A stretch of DNA of 64,000 nucleotides from Williamsia sterculiae (GCF_900156495.1 NZ_FTNT01000002.1:1-64000), one strand, 5' to 3'; shown: positions 25,183 through 34,526, counted from the first letter of the stretch. Made by a program: numbers and translations. The notes: generated by a model from the letters alone, not told the origin.

Positions 25183-25201
25183 CACCCCTGAAGCCGGGGT
25201 G
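25183..25201 (+). terminator. Hairpin after the NCS1 permease
   Basis: CACCCC (25183-25188), 7-nt loop, GGGGTG (25196-25201), 35 nt after the stop codon, without a T-run. It is probably the transcription terminator of the permease gene. Confidence 0.45.
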
Positions 25202-25491
25202 TGGGGTGCGGAGACGGGGTGCGCAGTGCGTTCCGGGACGCTGTCAGTGACCTGTTCCGGTGTCGGTGGCTGCTGAGCCCACGGCATCCACTCCCTCAAC
25301 TCCGGGAGCGATGTTCGCACGGCGGTCGTCGGCATCGGTCGGGTGAACGGCGGTCAATGCCAAGGTCGAGCTCGATGGGGTGGCCGTCAGCTGTCGGTGG
25401 GTGGGGATACGGTGAAGGTGGTGACCTCCGCGCGATACCGAATTAGGTTGGGGAGCAACGGGTGACGCGCGGAAAGTGCTTGCCGACGCGT

Positions 25492-25507
25492 TCGAACACC
25501 TGTACGA
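25492..25507 (+). promoter_or_regulatory. LexA (SOS) box
   Basis: TCGAAC-ACCT-GTACGA matches the actinobacterial SOS box TCGAAC-N4-GTTCGA at 11 of 12 defined positions. It lies 8 nt before the ATG of the DUF222/HNH gene and immediately before its ribosome binding site. LexA boxes in front of members of this gene family (13E12 repeat family) are known from M. tuberculosis. Confidence 0.75.
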
Positions 25508-25514
25508 TGGAGGC

Positions 25515-26785
25515 ATGAATCGGGGGATGTTCACGGAGTTCGGCGACCTGCTCGTCGATCAGCTGGGGGTTGATAGCAGGGTGGTCGATGATGTGGATGC
25601 CGACATCATTGACGCGATCGGCGGTGCGGTTGCGGGCGGTCACCGATCATGTGTTGACGGTACTGAGCGCGCAGGCGGAACGAGTCGGGATCGCCAAGCG
25701 GTCCGGGATGCGGACGCGGGAACTGTTGATGGCCAACGGGATGGCACCAGTCGTTGCGGACAGGTGTCTGCGAGTGGGACGCGCGTTGAGTGAACTGCCC
25801 ACCCTGCATCGGCACAGCAGCAACGGGTTCCTCTCCGGTGAACACGTCGACGCCATCGTCCGGGGCGTGGCCCGCGTCAGCACACGTACCCGTGAGCCCA
25901 TCGGCTCGGAGACGATCACGGAATTACAGAGCACGTTGGTCGGTCAGGCCATCTCCGGTGCCAGCCCCGCCGAGGTGATGAAGGCGGCGCGGGCGGTAGC
26001 CATCGAAGCCACACCCGACGATGCGAACACTGTGCCTGCTGCCGAGGATGCCACCCTGAACGAGATGGGCTGGCATCAAGGCAACGACGGACGCCTGCAG
26101 GGCAGCTTCGACCTCGATGTCCTCACCGGGGAACGCCTGATCTGCGCGGTCGACACCGCATCACGACCACGACCCCTACCCGACGGCACACCCGACCCAC
26201 GATCCGCGGGCAGGCGTCGCGCCGACGCCTTCGGGCAACTCCTGGAATGCGCGGCCCGCGCCACCGCCGACGACGCGATGGTGGGAGCACCCAGGACCGA
26301 AGTCGTGGTCACCGTGCCAGTCGCCGACAGAAGCACCGCACGGCTGGGATGGTTGGGGTCCATCTCCGACCCGGGCAGCCATGCTGGCCGGGTGCGACGC
26401 CGGGGTCACCCGGGTCGACCTCGACCAGCACGGCGTACCCACCGCGGTGTCAGCCACGAAACGCTTGTTCACCGGGGCGGTGCGGAAAGCGGTCATCGTG
26501 CGTGATCAGTGCTGTGTGAAATGCGGTGCACCCGCGTCGTGGACGGACTGCCACCACATCATCCACCACGCCGACGGCGGCCCGACCATCCTCGACAACG
26601 GATGCCTACTCTGCCGGTCCTGCCACACCGCCGTCCACCACCAGGGATGGGAAGTGATCATCGGCCACGACCGCCACCCCTGGCTCATCCCACCCGCAAC
26701 CCTCGACCCGAAACGACGACCACTGCCCGCCCACAACCGACGAACCATGAGACTCGACGATGTACCGCTCAGTGCAGCAGCGTGA
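25515..26785 (+). pseudogene. DUF222 / 13E12-repeat HNH endonuclease gene with two frameshifts
   Basis: The family's parts are present but in three frames. Frame 1 runs from ATG 25515 (MNRGMFTEFGDLLVDQLG). Near 25615-25632 the reading continues in the next frame (RLRAVTDHVLTVLSAQAE, then the DUF222 body to about 26375). Near 26370-26381 it shifts again to a frame holding VTRVDLDQHGVPTAVSATKR and a C-terminal HNH domain with CVKCG, DCHHIIHHADGG and CRSCH (two zinc-type Cys pairs). The total length, about 420 codons, is normal for the family. The gene has an intact ribosome binding site and SOS box. Either it is decaying or the assembly has two indels. Confidence 0.8.
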
Positions 26786-26790
26786 CCCTG

Positions 26791-26807
26791 CGGCCGCACC
26801 GCGGCCG
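26791..26807. terminator. Perfect hairpin between the DUF222 gene and xthA
   Basis: CGGCCGC (26791-26797), ACC loop, GCGGCCG (26801-26807), located 5 nt after the DUF222 gene stop and 43 nt beyond the end of the convergent xthA gene. It can act as a terminator in both directions. Confidence 0.55.
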
Positions 26808-26850
26808 TGTGTGAACTTTGAGAACTGAACAGTGTTGGGCGACCAGCCGC

Positions 26851-27711
26851 TCAGTCCTTCGACTGGGGCAGCTTTCCGGTGCCGCCCGGTTTCGCCGATG
26901 GAGGCGGCACCATGGGGCCGATGTCACCGTCGGGAGCTTCGTCCAGGTCGACCATCACCGGCGCGTGGTCGCTGGGGCGGGTGCCCTTGCGCGCCAAACG
27001 ATCTATCCACGCCGCCCGCATCCGTTGCGCGACGGGTGCGGCGGCCAGGATGAGGTCGATACGCATGCCCAGATCCTTGTGGAACATGCCCGCGCGGTAG
27101 TCCCAGTACGAGAACACCCGGTCGTCGGGCCAGCGTTCGCGCACCACGTCGTGCAGACCGAGGTCCTCGAGATGTTGCAGCGCAGTGCGTTCCGGCTCGG
27201 TCACGTGTGTGTGGCCTTCGTACGCGCGGGGATCGAACACGTCGGCGTCGGTCGGGGCGATGTTCATGTCACCGCACAGCATCACCTCCACGGGTCCGGC
27301 CTTCACCGAGTCGCGCAACGCAGCCAGCCAGGCCAGCTTGTAGTGGTAATGGTCCGAGTCGGGTTCCCGCCCGTTCGGCACGTACAACGAATGGACTCGC
27401 ACCCCCGCGCAGGTCGCGGCGACGGCACGCGCCTCGGGTTCCGGGTACCCCGGGCCATCGGGAATGCCCACGGTCACGTCGTCGAGCCCGACTCGCGACA
27501 GGATCGCGACGCCATTCCATTGTCCCTGTCCGGCGTGTGCATATCGGTAACCGCGTTCGGTCAGGTCGGAGTCGAGGAGGTCGGCGAATGCCTCATCGGA
27601 CAGTTTCGTCTCCTGCAGACAGACCACGTCGGGTGCGCGCTGGTCGAGCCACGGCAACAACCGCGGCACCCGTTGTTTGACCGAGTTGACGTTCCAGGTC
27701 GCGACGCGCAT
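26851..27711 (-). CDS. xthA: Exodeoxyribonuclease III / AP endonuclease
   Basis: 286 residues. It belongs to the Mg2+-dependent EEP nuclease family and cleaves at abasic sites and from 3' ends during base-excision repair. Typical motifs: MRVATWNVNSVKQR at the N-terminus, LQETKLSDE (metal-binding Glu), GQGQWNGVAILSR, LYVPNG, CGDMNIAPTDADVFDP, SYWDYRAG and the C-terminal RPSDHAPVMVDL (catalytic Asp-His). The extra acidic, Pro/Gly-rich C-terminal tail of about 25 residues is not needed for catalysis. The start at 27711 is exact for the family; the frame stays open upstream into xdhC. Confidence 0.93.
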   Translation of the reverse strand: MRVATWNVNSVKQRVPRLLPWLDQRAPDVVCLQETKLSDEAFADLLDSDLTERGYRYAHAGQGQWNGVAILSRVGLDDVTVGIPDGPGYPEPEARAVAATCAGVRVHSLYVPNGREPDSDHYHYKLAWLAALRDSVKAGPVEVMLCGDMNIAPTDADVFDPRAYEGHTHVTEPERTALQHLEDLGLHDVVRERWPDDRVFSYWDYRAGMFHKDLGMRIDLILAAAPVAQRMRAAWIDRLARKGTRPSDHAPVMVDLDEAPDGDIGPMVPPPSAKPGGTGKLPQSKD

Positions 27712-27734
27712 TCCACCACCGTATCGGCAGCAGA

Positions 27735-28811
27735 TCAGCGGTGGATCGGCCCGTCGAGGTCGCGTAGCGCGCCACCCGATGACGGCCCGCGGTCGGCGAT
27801 GATCTGGGCCAGGATCGACACTGCGGTCTCCTCGGGGGAGTGGGCCCCGATGTCGAGTCCCACCGGTGAGTTCAGGCGTTCCAACTGGGCGTCGGTCACC
27901 CCGGTCTCGCGCAGTCGCGTGAGTCGGTCGGCGTGGGTCCGGCGCGACCCGAGTGCGCCGACGAACCCGACATGCATCGCGAGCGCGGCCGCCAACACGG
28001 GTACGTCGAACTTCGTGTCGTGGGTCATCACGCAGACCGCGGTGCGACCGTCGATCCTGCCCGCCTCCTGTTCCGCCCGGAGGTACCGATGTGGCCAGTC
28101 GACCACCACATCGTCCGCCTGCGGAAAGCGTGCACGGGTCGCGAAGACGGGCCGGGCGTCGACCACGGTCACCCGGTAGCCGAGTGGTCCGGCCGCCGCG
28201 GCCATGGCCCGCACGAAATCGTTGGCACCGGCGAGAATCATCCGCGGAGGGGCCGCGAAGGTGTGGACGAAGGTTCGCTGACGCGGGGCGTGGTCGGGTG
28301 TCTCGCACTCATCGGTGCCGATCACGCCGCTGACCCCCGCGGTGAGCAGGGCGCGGGCGTCGGCGTCGAGCATGTCGGGCTGCGGCGCCGGGTCCGCGGT
28401 CTGCACGCGTCGCCGCGGCACTGCCTGCAGACCGGTCAACAGAGCTACCGGGCGACCGGTCTCGCGCGCCTCGACGAGTTCGGCGATCACCTCCGATGAC
28501 GACCTGTCGAACCGCTCGACGAACACCTCCACCTCACCGCCGCACGTGAGACCGATGGCGATCGCGTCGTCGGCCGCGTACCCGAAGTGTTCGATCGCCG
28601 ATTCACCGGTGTCGATCACGTGCAGTGCGGTCTCGATGACGGCTGCCTCCACGCAGCCCGCCGACAGCGAACCGATCGGTCGACCATCGGTGGTGATCAG
28701 CATCGTGGCACCGACACCGCGCGGACCCGCGCCGGACGTGGAGATCACGCGGGCGACCGCGATCGGACCCACGGCGATCAGCGTCGCGATCTCGTCGAGC
28801 ATGTCGTACAC
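27735..28811 (-). CDS. XdhC/CoxI-family protein
   Basis: 358 residues. Family proteins help insert or sulfurate the molybdenum cofactor of xanthine dehydrogenase-type enzymes. The N-terminal XdhC/CoxI domain has ATMLITTDGRPIGSLSAGCVE with the conserved Cys (near C53) and TCGGEVEVFVE. The C-terminal Rossmann domain (about 185-335) has GANDFVRAMAAAAGPLGY, VMTHDTKFDVPVL and FVGALGSRRTHADR. No xanthine dehydrogenase genes lie nearby, so its client enzyme must be elsewhere. It precedes xthA by 23 nt on the same strand. Confidence 0.85.
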   Translation of the reverse strand: MYDMLDEIATLIAVGPIAVARVISTSGAGPRGVGATMLITTDGRPIGSLSAGCVEAAVIETALHVIDTGESAIEHFGYAADDAIAIGLTCGGEVEVFVERFDRSSSEVIAELVEARETGRPVALLTGLQAVPRRRVQTADPAPQPDMLDADARALLTAGVSGVIGTDECETPDHAPRQRTFVHTFAAPPRMILAGANDFVRAMAAAAGPLGYRVTVVDARPVFATRARFPQADDVVVDWPHRYLRAEQEAGRIDGRTAVCVMTHDTKFDVPVLAAALAMHVGFVGALGSRRTHADRLTRLRETGVTDAQLERLNSPVGLDIGAHSPEETAVSILAQIIADRGPSSGGALRDLDGPIHR

Positions 28812-28926
28812 CGGTCACCTCCGTTCGGTCCACTCATTCTCCGCTCGCCAAGGCCGCTCCGCAGTCCGACTGTCCGTCGGAGCCGACCACCGGTGTGGTC
28901 GGGAACACACGGCTCGACGGACAATA

Positions 28927-28946
28927 GTTAGCACTCATCAACTAAC
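28927..28946. promoter_or_regulatory. Operator candidate upstream of the MarR gene
   Basis: GTTAG (28927-28931) and CTAAC (28942-28946) form a 20-bp inverted repeat. The right arm runs into TAACGT, a -10-like hexamer ending 6 nt before the GTG start. Size and position fit a MarR dimer repressing its own leaderless promoter. Confidence 0.5.
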
Positions 28947-28954
28947 GTATTCAT

Positions 28955-29413
28955 GTGTCCGCTTCACCTGTGCCCGTCTCGTCGGCCGCCGTCTCCTCCG
29001 CGGTGGACGTCTACCACGACCTCATCCGGATCAACCGCGCGCTGCGCGCACAGTCCGATAGGGGATCGCTGTCGGCGGGGTCGGTGTCCGCACTGTGGAC
29101 GGTGGTCAATCACGCGCCGCTGCGGACCACGGAGCTCGCCGCCCGCGAGAACGTCGCCACGCCGACCATGTCGCGGATCATCGCCGCACTGGAGAAGCAG
29201 GACCTGGTGGAGCGGACCGCCGACCCCGATGACGGTCGGGTGTGTCTGATCCGCGCCACCCCGCAGGGTGACGAGTACATCCGCGGCGCGACGTCGCGCC
29301 GGGCGCAGCTCTTCGAACAGGCCCTCGACCGCCTGGGCCCCGAGGACCGGGTGGTGACGGAGCAGGCCATCCGAGGCCTCGCCGACGCCTTCACCGCGCT
29401 CGACGATCAGTGA
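28955..29413 (+). CDS. MarR-family transcriptional regulator
   Basis: 152 residues from a GTG at 28955. The winged helix-turn-helix covers about residues 35-105: TTELAARENVATPTMSRIIAALEKQDLVER with the wing ADPDDGRVCLIRAT. It is the first gene of an operon with a triple-repeat protein and a repeat-bearing MFS exporter. MarR proteins commonly repress such efflux operons until a drug or phenolic ligand binds. The GTG start is supported by the -10-like TAACGT just upstream; an ATG two nt earlier is out of frame. Confidence 0.88.
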   Translation: MSASPVPVSSAAVSSAVDVYHDLIRINRALRAQSDRGSLSAGSVSALWTVVNHAPLRTTELAARENVATPTMSRIIAALEKQDLVERTADPDDGRVCLIRATPQGDEYIRGATSRRAQLFEQALDRLGPEDRVVTEQAIRGLADAFTALDDQ

Positions 29414-29463
29414 ACCGGCCTCACCGAACACCCGACACACCGCACCCTCAGGAGGAGCTGCTC

Positions 29464-30267
29464 GTGGAATCCGCGACCAACGGCCATCACGCCGACCTGA
29501 CGTCGGCGATCCGAGGTGTGGTGCGCCATGCCGACGGACACGGGGTGTCGGCCCCCGTCGTGACCGTCATCGACCAGCACGGACATCAGATCGGCCGCAC
29601 CACGGGCGATGGGGACGGACGTTTCACCGTCACCGTCTCCGGGGCGCATCCGCGGCCGTTGGTGGTCATCGCGACCGCCGATGGTCACGACCCGACGGCG
29701 GTCTCCGCGGCATCTCCCGGCGTCACCGACACCGAGATCGTGTTGTCTGCCATCGCGCGGTTACGGGGCATCGTCACCGAGGCCGACGGCACCCGCCCGG
29801 TCGTGGGGGCGACCGTCGCCGTCGCCGACTCCCGTGGCGACGTGACGACGGCCCGTCGCACCGGTGTCGACGGGGCGTTCGAGTTCCGCGGTCTGACGGC
29901 GGCCACATACACCCTGGTGGTCACCGCGACCGGTCATGACCCCAGCGCCCAGTCCATCACCGTGTCCGACACCGCTGTCGCCGACATCGCCGTGGATCTG
30001 CGCGCCACTGCCGACCTGACCGGCACCGTGGTCGACGGAATCGATGCACACCCGGTGTCGCACAGTCAGATCGTCCTGCTCGACGCGACGGGTGAGACGG
30101 TCGCGACCACCGCCACCGACACCGACGGCCACTACCGGTTCGGCGGAGTGGGCGCCGGCGAACACACGGTCATCGCCAACGGCTACGCACCTGCGGCGAC
30201 CACCGTGGACATCGCAGGCGGGCGAGTGCTGACCCACGACTTCGTACTCGGCGCCCCCGCGACCTGA
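29464..30267 (+). CDS. Cytosolic protein of three carboxypeptidase-regulatory-like (transthyretin-like) repeats
   Basis: 267 residues from a GTG at 29464 with a strong AGGAGGAG site; an upstream GTG at 29410 overlapping the MarR stop would add 18 residues. Three repeats of about 80 residues (about 14-93, 98-178, 181-264) each follow the CarboxypepD_reg pattern: G-x-V, a variable tip, D-x-x-G-x-x-x-T-x-T-D-x-D-G-x-(Y/F)-x-(F), then a Y/H-T-V-x-x-x-G-Y/H strand. It has no signal peptide or membrane segment, so it should stay in the cytosol, which is unusual for this fold. The next gene carries the same three-repeat block fused to an MFS exporter. Function unknown. Confidence 0.8.
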   Translation: MESATNGHHADLTSAIRGVVRHADGHGVSAPVVTVIDQHGHQIGRTTGDGDGRFTVTVSGAHPRPLVVIATADGHDPTAVSAASPGVTDTEIVLSAIARLRGIVTEADGTRPVVGATVAVADSRGDVTTARRTGVDGAFEFRGLTAATYTLVVTATGHDPSAQSITVSDTAVADIAVDLRATADLTGTVVDGIDAHPVSHSQIVLLDATGETVATTATDTDGHYRFGGVGAGEHTVIANGYAPAATTVDIAGGRVLTHDFVLGAPAT

Positions 30268-30327
30268 CGGCCGCGACCCACGGGACCGCCACCCACACCT
30301 TGACCATCATTCTCCGAAGGGGCACCA

Positions 30328-32970
30328 ATGCCTAGTCATGCAGCCACCGAGGTGGGCACACCCGTCGAAGCGACGAAGCGGCCGCGCCGCGACCGCACCC
30401 GCTCGATCGACGAGCTCGGCCCGCACTACAAGTGGATCGCATTGTCCAACACCACCCTGGGCATGTTGATCGCCACCATCAACTCGTCGATCGTGCTGAT
30501 CGCCCTGCCCGACATCTTCAAGGGCATCCATCTGAACCCGTTGCAGCCGGAGAACACCAGCTATCTGTTGTGGATGATGATGGGGTTCCTCGTCGTCACC
30601 GCCGTCTTGGTGGTCAGCTTCGGTCGTCTCGGCGACATGTTCGGCCGAGCCCGCATGTACAACATGGGATTCGCGGTGTTCACCGTCTCGTCGGTGTTCC
30701 TGGCGATCACCTGGTTCGACGGCAGCGAGGCAGCCATCTGGCTGATCTTCTGGCGCATCGTCCAGGGTGTCGGTGGCGCGTTCCTGATGGCCAACTCGTC
30801 CGCGATCCTCACCGACGCCTTCCCGGCCAATCAGCGTGGTCTGGCGATGGGGATCAACGGTGTCGCCGCCATCGCCGGATCGTTCCTCGGTCTGTTGATC
30901 GGCGGTCTGCTGGCCCCGATCCAGTGGCACTACATCTTCCTCGTCTCGGTTCCGTTCGGTGTCATCGGCACCATCTGGGCCTACCTGAAGTTGCACGACA
31001 CCGGAACCCGGCAGCACGCCAAGATGGACTGGTGGGGCAACATCACCTTCGCCGTCGGTCTGGTGGCCATCCTGGTCGGCATCACCTACGGCATCCAGCC
31101 CTACGGTTCGTCGAACATGGGATGGGGCAACCCGTGGGTGCTGGCCGCGCTCATCGGCGGTCTGATCGTCTTGGTCGTCTTCGCCGTCATCGAGACCCGA
31201 GTGGCCAACCCGCTGTTCGCCCTGGGGTTGTTCAAGGACCGATCGTTCGCCTTCGGTAACCTCGCCAACCTGATGGCCTCCATCGGTCGTGGTGGGCTGC
31301 AGTTCATCCTGATCATCTGGTTGCAGGGGATCTGGTTGCCGCAGCACGGATACGACTACTCCAAGACGCCGCTCTGGGCGGGTATCTACATGGTGCCGAT
31401 GACCATCGGTTTCCTGCTCAGCGCGCCGATCTCCGGTGCCCTGTCCGACCGCATCGGCACCAAGTGGTTCACCACCAGCGGCCTCGCCCTGACCGCGGTG
31501 ACCTTCGGTCTGCTCATCGCCATCCCGGTCGACTTCAACTACTGGGCGTTCGCGGCGATCCTGCTGCTGAACGGAATCGCGATGGGACTGTTCGCATCCC
31601 CCAACCGCGCCGAGGTGATGAACAGCTTGCCGATCAACGCCCGCGGTTCGGGTGCGGGCATGATGACGACGTTCCAGAACGCGGCGATGGTGCTCTCGAT
31701 CGGACTGTTCTTCTCGCTGATGATCGCCGGCCTGAGCGCGCACCTGCCGTCGTCCATGTACGACGGTCTGACCAGCAACGGGGTGTCGCCGACGGCGGCC
31801 AACGGGGTCGCCAACCTGCCCACGGTGGGGGTGCTGTTCGCGGCCTTCCTCGGTTACAACCCCATCAAGGAACTACTGGGCGGACACGTCGGCAACCTTC
31901 CGCAGGCCAATCAGGACCACCTCTTCGGTCTCGACTTCTTCCCGCACCTGATCTCGAATCCGTTCTCCGACGGCCTGACCGCGGCGTTCACCTTCGCGCT
32001 CATCTGCTGTGTGATCGGTGCCATCGCATCGCTGTTCACCGGATCGAAGAAGGCCCTGGTCTCCACCCCCACCGAGTCGGCAGGCGCGGAACTGGCCGCG
32101 GTGTCCGGGGATGCGACCATGACCGCCCCGGCCCGCGCGGTCGAGGACGCGGAGTATTACGCACCGCTCCCCGCGCGCACCGGTGCGGCCGCCGACTCGT
32201 TGAACGGTCGCGTGGTGCTGGCCGACGGTGCGCCGGTCGGTCGCGCGACTGTCACCGTCACCGACGCGATGGGTGCCCAGGTGGCGCGCACCGTGGTCGG
32301 AGCCGACGGTGACTACGCCATCGGGGATCTCGCTGCGGGCGCCTATACCGCCATCGCCACCGCTCCCGGACATCCGCCGCAGGCGGCATCGGTACGCGTC
32401 ACCACCGGAGCCGCGACTCATCGCGACTTCCAGGTCGGTGCGGGGCACGCACGAGGTGGCAGCGGTCTCGAGGGTGTGGTCCGCGACGCAGGCGGCCCGG
32501 TGAGCGCGGGAGTGGTGGTCACCGATCAGTCCGGTGCGGTCATCGCCAGAGCGCAGACCGCCGCAGACGGTGTGTTCCACCTCGCCGATCTGCAGCCCGG
32601 CACCGTCGCGGTGACCGCCACTGCGACGGGATACCAACCGTCGAGTCAACTCGTCGCGATCGGCAGCGATGCGCAGCATCTCCAGATCGAACTGTCGGCC
32701 ATCGGCGGTGTCGAGGGACACGTTCGGACCGCGGAGGGGTTTCCCCTTGCCGGTGCCACCGTGTCGGCGTTCGGAGCCGATCGAGCCGTGGTCGCGTCGG
32801 TGACCACGGACGACGACGGTCACTACCGCCTCGAGGGATTGCCGGATGCGCGATTCACCGTGGTCGCCGACATGTACGAACCGTCGGCCGTGCAGGTCAC
32901 GCTGATCCCCGGTGAGCGCAACGTCGCCGACATCGAGCTCGGTGCGGTGGGGGATCCCGCGATCAGGTGA
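30328..32970 (+). CDS. DHA2-type MFS exporter fused to three carboxypeptidase-regulatory-like repeats
   Basis: 880 residues. Residues 1-575 form an EmrB/QacA-like MFS transporter with about 14 membrane segments: motif A-like GRLGDMFGRARMY, and motif C-like GVAAIAGSFLGLLIGG. A positively charged N-terminus and GSKKAL after the last helix suggest both ends are in the cytosol. After a linker, residues 623-705, 712-790 and 792-873 are three beta-sandwich repeats with the same pattern as the upstream protein (for example TTDDDGHYRLEGLPDA). The ATG at 30328 follows CGAAGGGG. Expected role: proton-driven export of a drug or metabolite, with the tail as a partner or sensor domain. The fusion is uncommon and I know of no characterised example. 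Confidence 0.85.
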   Translation: MPSHAATEVGTPVEATKRPRRDRTRSIDELGPHYKWIALSNTTLGMLIATINSSIVLIALPDIFKGIHLNPLQPENTSYLLWMMMGFLVVTAVLVVSFGRLGDMFGRARMYNMGFAVFTVSSVFLAITWFDGSEAAIWLIFWRIVQGVGGAFLMANSSAILTDAFPANQRGLAMGINGVAAIAGSFLGLLIGGLLAPIQWHYIFLVSVPFGVIGTIWAYLKLHDTGTRQHAKMDWWGNITFAVGLVAILVGITYGIQPYGSSNMGWGNPWVLAALIGGLIVLVVFAVIETRVANPLFALGLFKDRSFAFGNLANLMASIGRGGLQFILIIWLQGIWLPQHGYDYSKTPLWAGIYMVPMTIGFLLSAPISGALSDRIGTKWFTTSGLALTAVTFGLLIAIPVDFNYWAFAAILLLNGIAMGLFASPNRAEVMNSLPINARGSGAGMMTTFQNAAMVLSIGLFFSLMIAGLSAHLPSSMYDGLTSNGVSPTAANGVANLPTVGVLFAAFLGYNPIKELLGGHVGNLPQANQDHLFGLDFFPHLISNPFSDGLTAAFTFALICCVIGAIASLFTGSKKALVSTPTESAGAELAAVSGDATMTAPARAVEDAEYYAPLPARTGAAADSLNGRVVLADGAPVGRATVTVTDAMGAQVARTVVGADGDYAIGDLAAGAYTAIATAPGHPPQAASVRVTTGAATHRDFQVGAGHARGGSGLEGVVRDAGGPVSAGVVVTDQSGAVIARAQTAADGVFHLADLQPGTVAVTATATGYQPSSQLVAIGSDAQHLQIELSAIGGVEGHVRTAEGFPLAGATVSAFGADRAVVASVTTDDDGHYRLEGLPDARFTVVADMYEPSAVQVTLIPGERNVADIELGAVGDPAIR

Positions 32971-33032
32971 CGCGGAATCGCCGATGACCGCGTGCGTGGG
33001 CCCCGCACCCGGCTGATGTGACAATCGACGTC

Positions 33033-34526
33033 ATGGTTGGGCATCCGGACGCGTGCGAGTTGATCGACCTCGTCGTCGACCAGGGGAGCTGGGAATCCTG
33101 GGACTCCGGCGTCGACTACGGCTCAGACCCCGACGGTGACTACGCGGCCGCACTCCAGCGAGCCCGCGAACGCGCCGGGGTCGACGAGTCGGTGATCACC
33201 GGTCGGGGTGTGGTCGACGGCACCCCGGTGGCTCTGCTGGTCAGCGAATTCGGTTTCCTGGCCGGTTCGATCGGGGTCGCCTCGGGTCGCCGGGTGGTGG
33301 CCGCCGTGCGCCGCGCAACCGCCGAAGGCCTTGCCCTGCTGGCTTTCCCGGCCTCCGGTGGCACCCGGATGCAGGAGGGCACAAGGGCGTTTCTGCAGAT
33401 GGCCGACATCGCCGCCGCGGTCACCGCCCACAAGGCGGCCCACCTGCCGTACCTCGTCTATCTGCGGCACCCGACCACCGGTGGTGTCTTCGCCTCGTGG
33501 GGTTCGCTGGGACAGTTGACCCTTGCCGAGCCGGATGCGCTCATCGGATTCCTGGGTCCTCGGGTGTACGAGGGTCTGTACGGTCGGCCATTTCCCGGCG
33601 GTGTCCAATGCGCGCAGAACCTCCGCGACCATGGATGGGTCGACCTGGTGGTCGCCCCCGCCGACCTGCGTACCGACCTGCGTCGGATTCTGCACTGCCT
33701 GCGGCCACCGGATCCGCCGACGGTGGCGCTGCCATCAGAACCCGTCGAATCCGCCGAACTCGACGCCTGGGTCTCGGTGCAGGCCACCCGCGCCGACGAT
33801 CGGCCGGGTGTCCGTGACCTGCTCGCAGAACTCGACGACGTGGTGATGCTCGACGGTGCGGGTGAGCGGGACTACCGCGGTGCGGTGGTACTGGCGCTGG
33901 CTCGCTGCGGTGGTCGCGCGGTGGTGGTCGTCGGCCAGGATCGTGCCACTCAACGTCGAGGGTCGGCGCTCGGCCCCGACGGCCTGCGGATGGCGCGGCG
34001 CGGGATGCGGCTCGCGGCCGAGCTGGACGTCGCGGTGGTGACCGTGATCGACACCCCCGGCGCGGACCTGTCCGCCGAGGCGGAGAACGGCGGTCTGGCC
34101 GCCGAGATCGCCAACTGTCTGGCCACCATGATGTCGTCACCGGTGCCCACGGTGTCGGTGCTGCTCGGTGAGGGGACGGGTGGCGCCGCGCTGGCCCTGC
34201 TGCCCGCGGACCGGGTGATCGCCGCCGAGCACTCCTGGCTGGCGCCGCTGCCGCCCGAGGGAGCCAGCGTCATCGTGCACCGCGACACCACCCACGCCGC
34301 CGACATGGCCCGGGACCAGGGGATCGGCGTCGTCGACCTCCATCGGACCGGTGTCGTCGACCAGGTGATCGGGGAGGAAGCGGCCGGTGACGACCCGTCG
34401 GTGTTCTGCCGTCGCGTCGGCGACGCCGTCGGGGTGGCACTGGCCCAGGTCGCGGACATCCCCGTCGCCACGTTGGCGGTTCGTCGGGCCGCTCGGATGG
34501 ACGGAGTCGGGCGTGGCGAAACGTAG
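33033..34526 (+). CDS. accD3: Acyl-CoA carboxylase carboxyltransferase-like protein (AccD3)
   Basis: 497 residues with both carboxyltransferase halves in one chain: a beta-like part with GFLAGSIGVASGRRVVAAV and ASGGTRMQEGTRAF, and an alpha-like part with PGADLSAEAENGG and LLGEGTGGAALALLPADRV. The N-terminal zinc finger of bacterial AccD is missing. It corresponds to mycobacterial AccD3 (Rv0904c) as I recall it; its acyl-CoA substrate is not settled. The ATG at 33033 lies 7 nt after a -10-like GACAAT, so leaderless initiation is likely; a GTG at 33018 would lie inside the promoter. A NUDIX gene overlaps its 3' end. Confidence 0.82.
   Translation: MVGHPDACELIDLVVDQGSWESWDSGVDYGSDPDGDYAAALQRARERAGVDESVITGRGVVDGTPVALLVSEFGFLAGSIGVASGRRVVAAVRRATAEGLALLAFPASGGTRMQEGTRAFLQMADIAAAVTAHKAAHLPYLVYLRHPTTGGVFASWGSLGQLTLAEPDALIGFLGPRVYEGLYGRPFPGGVQCAQNLRDHGWVDLVVAPADLRTDLRRILHCLRPPDPPTVALPSEPVESAELDAWVSVQATRADDRPGVRDLLAELDDVVMLDGAGERDYRGAVVLALARCGGRAVVVVGQDRATQRRGSALGPDGLRMARRGMRLAAELDVAVVTVIDTPGADLSAEAENGGLAAEIANCLATMMSSPVPTVSVLLGEGTGGAALALLPADRVIAAEHSWLAPLPPEGASVIVHRDTTHAADMARDQGIGVVDLHRTGVVDQVIGEEAAGDDPSVFCRRVGDAVGVALAQVADIPVATLAVRRAARMDGVGRGET

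Larger units (their letters stand above)
25149..25514. other. Gene-free stretch between permease and DUF222 pseudogene
   Basis: 366 nt with no convincing gene on either strand; the short open frames present have no start context or recognisable product. It holds a hairpin just after the permease and, at the far end, an SOS box and a GATGGAGG ribosome binding site for the DUF222 gene. The rest shows no repeat or RNA gene that I can see. Confidence 0.6.

Noticed and set aside
27712-28308. N-terminal extension of exonuclease III by about 200 codons
   Set aside because: The family begins exactly at MRVATWNVNS and the extension is antisense-like sequence within xdhC.
30307-31743. Long minus-strand frame opposite the MFS exporter
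   Set aside because: Repetitive charged composition typical of antisense frames in GC-rich DNA; the sense frame has a clear membrane protein.
30328-32970. Possibility that the MFS and repeat region are two genes joined by a missed stop
   Set aside because: The frame is continuous, the linker is long and charged, and no start codon with a ribosome binding site occurs near the junction.
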